The position numbers were made by a program, and so were the translations under genes. 64,000 nt of DNA from Clostridioides difficile ATCC 9689 = DSM 1296 (lineage in GTDB: Bacteria; Bacillota; Clostridia; Peptostreptococcales; Peptostreptococcaceae), in NCBI RefSeq assembly GCF_001077535.1, contig NZ_CP011968.1:1674001-1738000 (forward strand). Reading direction: 5' to 3'. This document shows positions 1-8,768 of the stretch, one piece after another; the first letter of the stretch is position 1; every line of letters begins with the position of its first letter. The notes below the pieces were generated by a model. It was not told where the DNA came from and searched no databases. It saw only the letters and a program-made list of their open reading frames with translations.

Positions 1-1772
1 TATTTATCATATATGTACCAATTGTAAAAAATAATGAGATGATTGGGACCATTTTTGCTTCTTTTTATTTTCAAGATGTAAATAATTTAATAAGTAGAAG
101 CAATTTTGATGATTCTATTAAATTTCTAATGATAGATAAAGATTATACTATTATTTCTCATCCAAACAAAAAATATGTAAATGATAAAAGTAAGATGCTT
201 GATTTAGAAGGGAATATTATAGGAACCACTAAAAGTGAAATCTTAAAAAATATAAATAAAAAATGTCAAGGTGATTTTTTATCTTGGGATAATTGGAGAT
301 TATATAATGTAAAATATACGAACATAAAGTGGACTAATTGGACTTTAGTATCAAAATGTAATATATTTAAGAACTTTAAAAATCTAATAGTTAATTTTAT
401 GATAAAGTTGTATTTTTATATAGTAATATTTATGATATTGTGGAAATTAAGTAATGCTAAATTAATAGAACAACTTAAAAAATTGGCTTATTATGATTCT
501 TTAAGTGGAATAAAAAATAAAGAAAAGTTTAGAAAAGATTCTATGTATATTTTAAAGAATTATTATCAAGATAATTTTTACTTAGTACAATTGGATGTCA
601 ATAAATTTAAATATATAAATGAGATGTTTGGATATGCTGAAGGGAATAAGATATTAATTCATATATCACAAGTTTTAAATAATAATACAAATAAATATGA
701 AATTTGTGCTAGGATGGATAATGACCATTTTATATTGTTGATTGCTTGTAACACTGAAGATGAACTTTTAAATAGATTATCTAAAATAAATAAAGAAATT
801 TGTAACTTAAATACTACTAACTCATCTAAGTATAAAATTGTTATGTCAAGTGGAATATATAAGATTACTAAAAAGGATGATATTAAAAAGATTGACTTGT
901 TAATTGATAGAGCAAATATTGCAGCAAAAAGTAAAAAGGAAAAATATGAACATTCATATTCATTTTTTAATGAAGATACAAGAAATCGATTGTACAAGGA
1001 AAAACGATTGGAAGATAATATGAATAAAGCTTTAGAAAAAGGTGAATTTATAGTATATTATCAACCTAAGTATAGTTTAGATGATGTAAATGAAATTGAA
1101 GGAGCAGAAGCCTTGATAAGATGGAATAGTCCAGAATTTGGGTTTATTTCACCTATAGATTTTGTACCTTTATTTGAAAAGAATGGTTTTATTGTAAATA
1201 TTGATATGTTCGTGTTTGAAGAAGTATGCAAAACATTAAACAAGTGGATAAATAAAGGGTATACTCCTGTACCAATCTCTGTAAATATGTCTAGAGTTCA
1301 TTTATATAGGGATAATTTTATAGAAAATATAACTGATTTGATAAGTAAATACAATATATCTCCTGAGTTTATTGAGCTTGAACTAACAGAAAGTGTTGTG
1401 TTTGATAATTTAAATATATTGATTGATATAATGAAAAAGATTAAAGAGATAGGATTCCTTATATCAATGGATGATTTTGGTTCGGGATATTCATCTTTAA
1501 ATCTGTTAAAAGACCTTTCTTTTGATATTTTAAAATTAGATAGAGGATTTTTAATCGAAACAACAGATACAAAACGTGGAAAAATTATTATTTCTAAGAT
1601 TGTGGAAATGGCAAAAGCGATTGATATTAAAGTAATCTGTGAGGGCGTAGAAACTTATGAACAAGTAGAGTTCTTGAAAGAGATAGGTTGTGATAAGGTT
1701 CAAGGATACTTATTTGCTAAACCTATGGTATTAGATGAATTTGAAAAACACTTAAACTTTAAATTTGATTAA
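1..1772 (+). CDS. Cache-GGDEF-EAL c-di-GMP phosphodiesterase (5' end cut by window)
   Basis: Membrane-bound cyclic-di-GMP turnover protein. The reading frame is open back to the first base, and the residues before the first in-window ATG (position 39) continue an extracellular Cache-like sensor domain, so the true start lies outside the window. One membrane segment follows near 395-440. The GGDEF domain (about 480-960) is degenerate: the signature near 711-731 reads R-M-D-N-D-H-F, so diguanylate cyclase activity is unlikely. The EAL domain (about 1010-1760) keeps E-A-L-I-R-W near 1105-1120, E-L-T-E-S, the D-D-F-G loop near 1468-1480 and the C-terminal E-G-V-E-T and Q-G-Y-L-F-A-K-P motifs, so phosphodiesterase activity is expected. 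In related proteins a degenerate GGDEF domain can act as a GTP sensor; that is inference here. Confidence 0.93.
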   Translation, partial: FIIYVPIVKNNEMIGTIFASFYFQDVNNLISRSNFDDSIKFLMIDKDYTIISHPNKKYVNDKSKMLDLEGNIIGTTKSEILKNINKKCQGDFLSWDNWRLYNVKYTNIKWTNWTLVSKCNIFKNFKNLIVNFMIKLYFYIVIFMILWKLSNAKLIEQLKKLAYYDSLSGIKNKEKFRKDSMYILKNYYQDNFYLVQLDVNKFKYINEMFGYAEGNKILIHISQVLNNNTNKYEICARMDNDHFILLIACNTEDELLNRLSKINKEICNLNTTNSSKYKIVMSSGIYKITKKDDIKKIDLLIDRANIAAKSKKEKYEHSYSFFNEDTRNRLYKEKRLEDNMNKALEKGEFIVYYQPKYSLDDVNEIEGAEALIRWNSPEFGFISPIDFVPLFEKNGFIVNIDMFVFEEVCKTLNKWINKGYTPVPISVNMSRVHLYRDNFIENITDLISKYNISPEFIELELTESVVFDNLNILIDIMKKIKEIGFLISMDDFGSGYSSLNLLKDLSFDILKLDRGFLIETTDTKRGKIIISKIVEMAKAIDIKVICEGVETYEQVEFLKEIGCDKVQGYLFAKPMVLDEFEKHLNFKFD

Positions 1773-1798
1773 TCATTAATAATTATTAGACTATAAGA

Positions 1799-1849
1799 TA
1801 CCCTAACAACTTACTTACAAATATGTAAGTTAATTGTTAGGGTATTTTT
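1799..1849 (+). terminator. Rho-independent terminator of the EAL gene
   Basis: An 11-bp perfect stem (TACCCTAACAA at 1799-1809 with TTGTTAGGGTA at 1834-1844) has an inner CTTAC/GTAAG stem and ends in a run of five T. It excludes an ATG at 1850 as the start of the next gene. Confidence 0.88.
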
Positions 1850-1918
1850 ATGGTTAAAGTAGTATATTCACGATATTATGGTATTGTAGTAAAAATAAAA
1901 AATTATGGAGAATATAAA

Positions 1919-2665
1919 ATGAACATATTGAGTATTAGAAATATATCAAAAACATATTGCGGAAATATTCCATTTAAAGCATTAGATAAGGTTAGTCTAA
2001 ATATAGAAAAGGGAGAATTTGTGTCTGTTATGGGACCATCTGGAAGTGGTAAATCTACTCTTTTAAATATAATATCTACAGTTGATAGACAGAGTGAAGG
2101 TGAGGTTGTATTAGATGGATATGATGTAAGTAAATTGAAAGGAGAAAAACTTGCTGAATTTAGAAGGAAACAACTTGGTTTTGTATTTCAGGATTTTAAT
2201 TTGATTGACACTTTAACTGTTGGCGAAAATATTATGTTGCCACTTACACTAGAGGGGGAAAGTATCAAAGATATGAATATACAAACTAAAAGTATATCTA
2301 AATTTTTAGGAATAGATAAAATTTTAGATAGAAAAACCTATGAAATTTCAGGAGGTCAAGCTCAAAGGTGTGCTATTGCTAGAGCTATTATAAATAAACC
2401 TGCCATACTTCTTGCAGATGAGCCAACTGGAAATCTTGATTCAAAATCTACTGATGATGTTTTGAAATTATTTACTAGGATAAACAAAGAACAAAAGGTA
2501 ACAACACTTATGGTAACTCATGAAGCATATAGTGCAAGTTATTCAGATAGAGTAATTTTTATAAAAGATGGTTGTATATATACAGAAATAAAAAAATCTG
2601 AAAGCAGTAATTCTTTCTATTCTGATATACTAGCTGTTTTGTCTCAAATAGGAGGTGTAAGATAG
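1919..2665 (+). CDS. BceA-type ABC transporter ATP-binding protein
   Basis: ATPase subunit of a MacB/BceA-type exporter, probably for antimicrobial peptides or lipid-II-binding compounds. Walker A GPSGSGKST is at residues 39-47, the Q-loop (FQDFN), signature ISGGQAQR and Walker B LLADEPTGNLDS follow in order, and the H-loop is MVTHE. I chose the ATG at 1919 (248 aa), preceded by TATGGAG, because the in-frame ATG at 1850 sits directly behind the upstream terminator's T-run. The gene overlaps the permease gene by one base. No histidine kinase or response regulator of the BceRS kind lies next to it here, so the substrate cannot be inferred from context. Confidence 0.9.
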   Translation: MNILSIRNISKTYCGNIPFKALDKVSLNIEKGEFVSVMGPSGSGKSTLLNIISTVDRQSEGEVVLDGYDVSKLKGEKLAEFRRKQLGFVFQDFNLIDTLTVGENIMLPLTLEGESIKDMNIQTKSISKFLGIDKILDRKTYEISGGQAQRCAIARAIINKPAILLADEPTGNLDSKSTDDVLKLFTRINKEQKVTTLMVTHEAYSASYSDRVIFIKDGCIYTEIKKSESSNSFYSDILAVLSQIGGVR

Positions 2666-4545
2666 TGGATTTTAGAAAGTTTGCTTATAATAATATAGTT
2701 AGAAATTTCAGGGCATATTTAGCATATTTTTTAAGTTCTGTTTTTTCTATAATGATATTTTTTGTTTTTGCAGTGTCTATGTTCCATCCAATTATAACAA
2801 AATCTGGAATGCAGAGTGGTTCTACTGCATTTATGGCTCTTATGACTTCAGAATTAATAATATTCGGTTTTAGTCTACTTTTTATATTGTACTCTTTAGG
2901 AAATTTCTTAAAATATAGATTGAAAGATTTTGGAGTATTGATGATAATTGGAATGAGTAACAGACAACTGAAAAAATTGATATTAATTGAAAATTTGATA
3001 ATAGGATTTTTAGCAGTGATGTTAGGAATATTACTTGGTTTATCAATTTCAAAATTGTTTTTATTGTATTTAAGCAAACTGTTTTATATGAATTTAACTG
3101 AATTTTATTTTCCAGTAAAAGCAATGCTATTGACTATTGTATCATTTATGATTTTATTTTTGATAACAGGACCAATGAGCTTAAAATTATTGAGTAAAAA
3201 GAGCATTTTAGAGCTTTTAGTAGGTACAAAAAAGCCTAAAAAAGAGATAAAATCTTCAAAGCTATTTGGAATAATTGGTGTAATATGTCTTATATTAGGA
3301 TATGCTATGATACTATTTGGCAATAAGTTAAAAATAAATGGAGGTATGTATACAACAGCACTATTAATTACTTTGGGGATATTTTTATTTTTTTCTCAAT
3401 TTACTATTTTGATATTAAAGTATTTAAAAAATAAAGAAAAATTTTATAAGAACAAAGTAAATATGTTACTTATAAGTAATTTGATATATAAATTAAAGGA
3501 TAATACACGATTGTTATTTTTAATAACAATACTTTTATCGGCTACTTTAGTAGCATTTACAACAACTTCAACACTTGTAAGTTCTCAAGGAGAAGCTTCT
3601 AAAAATAATTTCCCAATGGTTTACTCATATTTTTCAGAGCATAATAATGAAAAAGAATATGAAGAACTACAACAAATTAGAGAAGCAATCAAAGGATATG
3701 ATTATAAGGAGTTAAGTTTTCCTGTACTTAAATATAATAGGGAAGTCTTACTAAGTGTAAAGAATTATAACAAATTATCAAAGGAATTGGGATTAGATAA
3801 AATTAGTTCAAAGTTAGAAAAATATGAAGGGATTATAATTCCTAGTAGCAATTCGCAAGAACATATAAATTCTTTAAAACAATTAAAAAATTATAGTATA
3901 AAAAATTTAAATATAGAAGTAAAAAAATCAAAAAATAAAATAATTTTTCCTACAGGACTGTTTAGTAAAGTTGTAGTTATAAGTGATGACTTATACAATG
4001 AAGTAAAAGGTGAATTTTCAAAAATTAATTTTCATGGATTTGATTATAAAAACTGGCAAAGCAGTGCACAGATAACTGAAAATTTAAAAGAAAAACATTT
4101 TAATTTGGATAGAGAATATAACAGGTCATATTTTTTAACATTACCAGATATGTATTTAGTAGAGTTACAACAAAGTAAAATTCTTCAATTTATGGGTGTT
4201 TTTATAGGAGTGATATTATTTATAGCAGTTTTTAGTTTTTTATACTTTAGATTATATACAGACGAGATAGAAGATAATGTAAAGTACAAAAAACTATCAA
4301 AAATAGGTCTATCTTTTAAAAATATGAATAAGATTGTTAGTATAGAGATAGGTACATTGTTTTTTATACCGTATTTTATAGCAATTATAAATAGCATAAT
4401 TTCTTTACTGTTTTTAAATCAAGTATTAAATAATAGTTTTAAGTTAGAAAATTTGGGTATATTACTACTGATATCATCTATATATTCACTTTATTTTTAC
4501 TTATTAAAAAAAATTTATACTAGAAAAGTTTGGTTTTTTGATTAA
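2665..4545 (+). CDS. BceB-type ABC transporter permease
   Basis: Permease partner of the preceding ATPase, 626 aa with a GTG start overlapping the previous stop codon. About ten hydrophobic segments fit the BceB/FtsX-like family: one N-terminal segment, a cluster to about residue 180, further segments around 200-290, then a long hydrophilic, presumably extracellular, domain (roughly residues 310-500) and a C-terminal cluster. The large external loop is where BceB proteins contact peptide antibiotics. One-base coupling implies co-translation with the ATPase. Function follows from family; the ligand is unknown. Confidence 0.88.
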   Translation: MDFRKFAYNNIVRNFRAYLAYFLSSVFSIMIFFVFAVSMFHPIITKSGMQSGSTAFMALMTSELIIFGFSLLFILYSLGNFLKYRLKDFGVLMIIGMSNRQLKKLILIENLIIGFLAVMLGILLGLSISKLFLLYLSKLFYMNLTEFYFPVKAMLLTIVSFMILFLITGPMSLKLLSKKSILELLVGTKKPKKEIKSSKLFGIIGVICLILGYAMILFGNKLKINGGMYTTALLITLGIFLFFSQFTILILKYLKNKEKFYKNKVNMLLISNLIYKLKDNTRLLFLITILLSATLVAFTTTSTLVSSQGEASKNNFPMVYSYFSEHNNEKEYEELQQIREAIKGYDYKELSFPVLKYNREVLLSVKNYNKLSKELGLDKISSKLEKYEGIIIPSSNSQEHINSLKQLKNYSIKNLNIEVKKSKNKIIFPTGLFSKVVVISDDLYNEVKGEFSKINFHGFDYKNWQSSAQITENLKEKHFNLDREYNRSYFLTLPDMYLVELQQSKILQFMGVFIGVILFIAVFSFLYFRLYTDEIEDNVKYKKLSKIGLSFKNMNKIVSIEIGTLFFIPYFIAIINSIISLLFLNQVLNNSFKLENLGILLLISSIYSLYFYLLKKIYTRKVWFFD

Positions 4546-4558
4546 AGTGGTATATAAT
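4530..4558 (+). promoter_or_regulatory. Predicted sigma-A promoter of the MATE gene
   Basis: TTGGTT (4530-4535), 17-base spacer and TATAAT (4553-4558) overlap the end of the BceB gene and would start transcription near 4565, giving a leader of about 100 bases with the hairpin at 4596-4620. Confidence 0.5.
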
Positions 4559-4595
4559 AGATATATAAATTAATATTTAAAAAGTAGTTAATATT

Positions 4596-4620
4596 AGGGG
4601 AGGGCATTTGCACCTCCCTT
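4596..4620 (+). other. GC-rich hairpin in the MATE leader
   Basis: AGGGGAGG pairs with CCTCCCTT (8 bp, one G-T) around a short GC/GC inner pair. There is no T-run, so it is a structured leader element or a weak terminator of the upstream operon rather than a clear intrinsic terminator. Confidence 0.5.
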
Positions 4621-4663
4621 GTAATATGTGGAAAATTGAATATTAGAAGAAGGAGGAGACTTG

Positions 4664-6055
4664 ATGGAAAATCAACAATTATTAGGAACAGAACGAATTA
4701 GTAAATTACTACTAAAATATTCTATACCAGCTATAATAGGTATGTTGGTAAATAGTTTATATAATGTAGTAGATAGAATTTTTATTGGAAATATACCAGG
4801 GGTTGGACCACTTGCAATAACAGGTCTTGGTGTAACAATGCCAATAATGACAATAATACTTGCATTTGGGATGTTGATAGGTATAGGAACTACTACTACC
4901 ATATCAATAAAACTTGGGCAAGGTAAAGTAGAAGAGGCAAGAAAACTTATAGGAAATGCAATGACGTTATCTGTAATAACAGGAATTATCATAATGATAC
5001 TTGGAATATTATTTGCAAATAAAATACTTACATTGTTTGGAGCAAGTGAAAATACTTTAATATATGCAAAATCATATATAAATATTATATTATTAGGTAC
5101 AGTAGTAAATCTTCTTTCCTTTTCTTTAAACCACTCAATAAGAGCTGATGGTAGTCCTAAAATTTCAGCAGGAATAATGATAGTAGGATGTTTAACTAAT
5201 ATAGTTTTAGACTGGATATTAATATTTGGATTCAATTTGGGAATACAAGGAGCTGCAATTGCTACAGTAACTTCTCAGGCTCTTACAGCTATTTTAACTA
5301 TAGGGTATTATATAAGTGGAAAATCAAACTTACGATTCAGTAAATCTAATCTAAAATTAGATAAAAAGCTAATAAAAGCAGTGTTTGCAATAGGTATGTC
5401 GCCATTTGCTATGCAACTTGCAGCAAGTTTAGTTCAAGTAATATCAAATATTGCACTTAAAACTCATGGTGGAGATTTAGCTATAGGGGCTATGGCTACT
5501 ATTTCTTCTATTGCAATGGTATTTTTGATGCCTATCTTTGGAATAAATCAAGGAGCGCAACCTATTATAGGTTTCAATTATGGAGCTGAAAAATATGATA
5601 GGGTTAAAAAAGCATATTTAGGTTCATTAGTAGTAGCTACTATAATTTTATGTATGGGTATGGTAGTAGTTATGCTTTTCCCAGAAGCTATTATAGGTAT
5701 ATTTAATAAAGACCCTGAACTTATGAATATATCTGTTAATGGATTAAGAATATACTTACTTATGTTGCCAATTGTAGGCTTATCAGTTACAGGAACAAAC
5801 TTTATACAATCTATAGGAAAAGCAAAAATGGCTATGTTATTGAGCCTTTTAAGACAAGTAATTTTATTGATACCAGCAGTATTAATTCTTCCTACATTCT
5901 TAGGCTTACAGGGTGTATGGACAGCTCAACCAGTGTCTGATTTTATAGCTACAGTAATTACAGGTATAGTTGTATTTAGAGAATTAAAAAGATATACTCC
6001 TAAAACTGAAAAATTAAATGAAAATGAAAGACTAAACGAGATAACTACTGAGTAA
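4664..6055 (+). CDS. MATE family multidrug/sodium efflux protein
   Basis: Twelve-helix cation-coupled exporter, 463 aa, the usual MATE length. Two homologous halves are visible: the first begins with the typical L-L-x-Y-S-I-P-A-I-I-G-M and V-D-R-I-F-I-G-N motif, the second at about residue 235 with the S-P-F-A-M-Q segment and the I-N-Q-G-A-Q-P-I-I-G-F-N-Y-G-A motif characteristic of the DinF/NorM-like group. The ATG at 4664 lies seven bases after AGGAGG (4651-4656); a TTG one codon earlier is less well spaced. It is monocistronic between its own promoter and the Fic gene. Substrates cannot be told from sequence; it need not be CdeA, the characterised C. difficile MATE pump. Confidence 0.92.
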   Translation: MENQQLLGTERISKLLLKYSIPAIIGMLVNSLYNVVDRIFIGNIPGVGPLAITGLGVTMPIMTIILAFGMLIGIGTTTTISIKLGQGKVEEARKLIGNAMTLSVITGIIIMILGILFANKILTLFGASENTLIYAKSYINIILLGTVVNLLSFSLNHSIRADGSPKISAGIMIVGCLTNIVLDWILIFGFNLGIQGAAIATVTSQALTAILTIGYYISGKSNLRFSKSNLKLDKKLIKAVFAIGMSPFAMQLAASLVQVISNIALKTHGGDLAIGAMATISSIAMVFLMPIFGINQGAQPIIGFNYGAEKYDRVKKAYLGSLVVATIILCMGMVVVMLFPEAIIGIFNKDPELMNISVNGLRIYLLMLPIVGLSVTGTNFIQSIGKAKMAMLLSLLRQVILLIPAVLILPTFLGLQGVWTAQPVSDFIATVITGIVVFRELKRYTPKTEKLNENERLNEITTE

Positions 6056-6085
6056 AAATATAAATTCAGATAATTGAGCAAGAAA

Positions 6086-6114
6086 TTGCAAAAAATACGA
6101 TTATATGATAAAAT
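6086..6114 (+). promoter_or_regulatory. Predicted sigma-A promoter of the Fic gene
   Basis: TTGCAA (6086-6091), 17-base spacer and TAAAAT (6109-6114), about 45 bases upstream of the Fic start codon. Confidence 0.5.
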
Positions 6115-6161
6115 AAAACCGCTGTCAAGGATAAGAGAAATTCTAATTATGGAGTGATTTT

Positions 6162-7202
6162 ATGGAATTTACAAAGAAAAGCAAATTAAAAAATATGTAT
6201 GTAAACATGAATGTAGCTAGAATGTTGTCTAAGATAAATGAGTATAAGGGTAGACAACTGCTTTACAAAAAACAACCAAAAGAAATTTTAGAAAACTTAG
6301 AAAAAAAATCTTTAGTAGATTGTTCTGAATCTACATACATTGGAAATCAAAGAGATAGTAGTAATTTTAATCTAGAAAAGTTGATAAGTAATGAAGTTAC
6401 ACCTAGAAGTAGAGAGGAATTGAGTATTGTTGAATACAGAGATGTGGTAAAAACTATTAACAGTGCTTATGAGAGTATTCCCATCAGTTCACAAACGATT
6501 CTTGAGCTTCATGGATACTTATATAAATTTTCATCTACTAGAGGAGGAAGTTATAAGTCAGATAATGATTTTATTGAACACAATTTAAAACCTAGCGAAT
6601 TTATAAGTACTGATTCAAGTGTCAATAAAGTTGAAAAAGCTATAGAAGAAATATGTGAAGCTTATAATACATTGATAGAGGAAGATGAAATTGATATATT
6701 AATATTAATTTCTGCATTTGTGTTAGATTTCATATTGATACATCCATTCAAAGAAGGTAATATAAAAATGGCGAGAGTACTTATCCTATTGTTACTAAAT
6801 AAAAATGGGTATGAAGTTGGAAGATATATAAGTTTAGGAAAGATATTTGATGATAGTTCATATGAATATTATAGTAATTTAAATTATTTGAAAGCCTCAA
6901 TAGGTAGTGAAAAAGCAGATATGAATGCATGGATTGAGTATTTTTTAGAGACGATATTAACTGCATATGAGAAGCTGGATGATAGTTTAAATATATCTGA
7001 TAAGAAAAGACAAACAAAAACTAGTAGAATAGAGAAAATAATAAATTCTACCCTTGGATATTTTACAAAAGAAGATATAAGAGATTTATGTCCTGACATT
7101 CCAGAACCTACTATAAATAGAGTTTTTAATAATCTAAGAAAACAAGATAAGATAGAAGTTGTTGCAAGAGGAAGAAGTGCAAAATGGAAGAAAAAATATT
7201 AA
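6162..7202 (+). CDS. Fic domain protein with C-terminal winged-helix segment
   Basis: Fic proteins usually transfer AMP to a hydroxyl side chain of a target protein. This 346-aa protein has an N-terminal region of the Fic_N type (about residues 20-100), the Fic core (about 110-265) and a C-terminal winged-helix-like DNA-binding segment (about 285-345). The catalytic loop reads H-P-F-K-E-G-N-I-K-M-A-R at 194-205: the catalytic His and the E-G-N are kept, but the usual G-R after the Asn is I-K. The region that in class II Fic proteins carries the inhibitory S/T-x-x-x-E-G/N motif reads S-T-Y-I-G-N, without an obvious Glu. AMP transfer may be weakened or altered. It stands alone, with no antitoxin-like partner next to it. 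Confidence 0.85.
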   Translation: MEFTKKSKLKNMYVNMNVARMLSKINEYKGRQLLYKKQPKEILENLEKKSLVDCSESTYIGNQRDSSNFNLEKLISNEVTPRSREELSIVEYRDVVKTINSAYESIPISSQTILELHGYLYKFSSTRGGSYKSDNDFIEHNLKPSEFISTDSSVNKVEKAIEEICEAYNTLIEEDEIDILILISAFVLDFILIHPFKEGNIKMARVLILLLLNKNGYEVGRYISLGKIFDDSSYEYYSNLNYLKASIGSEKADMNAWIEYFLETILTAYEKLDDSLNISDKKRQTKTSRIEKIINSTLGYFTKEDIRDLCPDIPEPTINRVFNNLRKQDKIEVVARGRSAKWKKKY

Positions 7203-7220
7203 AAAATGTTTAGATAACTA

Positions 7221-7253
7221 AAATGGTATAGTGTTTTACACTATACCATTTTT
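7221..7253 (+). terminator. Rho-independent terminator of the Fic gene
   Basis: A 13-bp perfect stem AAATGGTATAGTG / CACTATACCATTT with a five-base loop, 19 bases after the stop codon, ending in T-rich sequence. Confidence 0.88.
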
Positions 7254-7690
7254 AATGTCATTAGCATGAGCAATAATTTAACAACTTAAGTAATATCAAT
7301 TTTATTTATTGATTATTTTTGAACTGAAAAATGGCGTTATATGGTATACCTCAGTGGTAATTAATTTTGGATGAGAAGATATAATATTACAGAATATATT
7401 AGGAGTATATGTAGAAAAAATATAATAAAAGTGTGAGGCTTAGTAATTAACAAATTATGTGGCTTCACACTTTTTTATAAAATAAAGATACTTAGCAGAA
7501 TAATATTTTAGTTGATATGTTTATAAGATGGTACTTGTTTGGGTAAAAGTATAAATAGTAAAAAAGTAGAAGTAATGTGTATAAAAACATAAGTTACATT
7601 CTGTAATAATAGTTATTTTATAATTCAACAAAAGAATAGAATGGGTATATTTGTGAAATAATAATATAAAATAATCTTAGGAGTGAGCTT
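7254..7690 (+). other. Gene-free stretch with one internal terminator
   Basis: No convincing reading frame on either strand. The stretch holds one strong intrinsic terminator (7427-7476) that does not follow any recognisable gene, so the 170 bases before it may be a small non-coding transcript. I could not place a convincing promoter for it. Confidence 0.45.
7427..7476 (+). terminator. Orphan rho-independent terminator
   Basis: Stem AAAAGTGTGA (7427-7436) with TCACACTTTT (7465-7474) followed by T residues. It lies 170 bases beyond the Fic terminator with no gene between, which suggests a short RNA ending here. Confidence 0.7.
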
Positions 7691-8344
7691 ATGAAGAAAA
7701 AATTATTATATATAAATGTAAATTCAAAACCTGAAGACTTATCTTCAAGTAAAACTGTAGCAAGAAAATTTATAAGTAAATTTATGGAAAAAAATAAAGA
7801 TTTTGAGGTTGAAGAGATAGACCTTTATAAAGAACATATACCAAGACTTGAGTATCAGTACTTTGAAAAAAGAAATAGCATAGTTAGTGAAGAAAATGCT
7901 AAAAATTTAGACGATAAGGATAGAAAAGAACTTACAAAGATTAGAAATCTTTGTGACCAATTTGTGAGTGCAAGTGTATATGTAATAGCAGCACCTATGT
8001 GGAGTTTATCTTTTCCAGCACCACTTAAAGAGTATATAGATTGTATAATTCAAGATGGAAAAACTATATCTTTTGAAGGCAATGATAAACCACAAGGAAT
8101 TTTAAATGATATTGATAGAAGTATGGTATATATACAATCTTCTGGTGGACACATACCATGGGTGTTGAAGCCAGTTATGAATAAAGGGTTAAATTATGTG
8201 GAAAGTATTATGAAATTTATAGGAATTAAAAAATTTGATGAATTGTTAGTAGATGGAACTGGAACTAGTGAAGAAGAAAGACAAGCTGCAATAGAAAAAG
8301 CATCTGAAAAAATAGATGGTATAATAGATGGGATGAAATTTTAA
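7691..8344 (+). CDS. FMN-dependent NADH-azoreductase-like flavoprotein (AzoR/AcpD family)
   Basis: Flavodoxin-fold NAD(P)H quinone/azo-compound reductase, 217 aa, near the usual family length. The N-terminus has the short strand followed by the S-S-S-K/T phosphate-binding stretch (about residues 17-21). The family motif A-A-P-M-W-S-L-S-F-P-A-P-L-K-E-Y-I-D sits at about residues 99-116, with the S-S-G-G segment near 155 that binds the flavin. Start ATG is preceded by TTAGGAGTGA. Expected role is two-electron reduction of quinones or azo dyes using FMN in the cytosol. It is transcribed alone. Confidence 0.88.
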   Translation: MKKKLLYINVNSKPEDLSSSKTVARKFISKFMEKNKDFEVEEIDLYKEHIPRLEYQYFEKRNSIVSEENAKNLDDKDRKELTKIRNLCDQFVSASVYVIAAPMWSLSFPAPLKEYIDCIIQDGKTISFEGNDKPQGILNDIDRSMVYIQSSGGHIPWVLKPVMNKGLNYVESIMKFIGIKKFDELLVDGTGTSEEERQAAIEKASEKIDGIIDGMKF

Positions 8345-8419
8345 TTATAATATTTTATTAAAAATATAAAGGAAAAACCTCTTTTAATGTAGAAACTTAT
8401 ATTGAAGGAGGCGAGAATC

Positions 8420-8629
8420 ATGCGAGAAGAAAAAAGTAATGAAAAGTATGATTGTTATTGGTGTAATCAAGAGAATAATTTCTGTGTAGAAATAAAAGAT
8501 AATATAGTCATGATAGATGATGGCACTGGTACGTTAAAACAAGCCGTTTTCATAGGGTATAAACAAATCCAAATTAATTTAAATTGTTCACATTGTCAAA
8601 ACTTAAATAGAATAAAATTAAATTTGTAG
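8420..8629 (+). CDS. Small CxxC protein, 69 aa, hypothetical
   Basis: I do not recognise the family. The product carries C-Y-W-C (about residues 13-16) and C-S-H-C (about 57-60), a spacing that suggests one zinc-ribbon site. The middle is rich in beta-prone residues. The ATG at 8420 is chosen over an in-frame TTG at 8402 because the TTG overlaps the ribosome-binding site AAGGAGGCG. No membrane segment. The gene lies between the azoreductase and a convergent regulator; it could be a small nucleic-acid-binding or metal-binding protein, but no function is claimed. Confidence 0.72.
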   Translation: MREEKSNEKYDCYWCNQENNFCVEIKDNIVMIDDGTGTLKQAVFIGYKQIQINLNCSHCQNLNRIKLNL

Positions 8630-8682
8630 AATTTTAAAATGGAAATTATTGAAGGAATTAAAAATAGAAAGTGTTAATATTT

Positions 8683-8755
8683 AGACTGAAAATTATATTT
8701 TATACAATAAAAGTTTATTTAAATAACATTGTATTTTAATATTTATTTTCAGTCT
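8683..8755. terminator. Long inverted repeat between convergent genes (bidirectional terminator candidate)
   Basis: AGACTGAAAAT (8683-8693) is the exact complement of ATTTTCAGTCT (8745-8755), enclosing AT-rich sequence with further partial pairing (ATACAAT / ATTGTAT). It sits exactly between the stops of two convergent genes. Confidence 0.6.
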
Positions 8756-8768
8756 TACTTTATTAAAA

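Noticed and set aside
1850-1918. Upstream extension of the BceA-type ATPase to the ATG at 1850
   Set aside because: The ATG lies directly behind the T-run of an intrinsic terminator and has no ribosome-binding site; the ATG at 1919 fits the family N-terminus.
4672-5235. Minus-strand frame of 187 codons within the MATE gene
   Set aside because: Antisense shadow of a membrane protein gene; no ribosome-binding site or family features.
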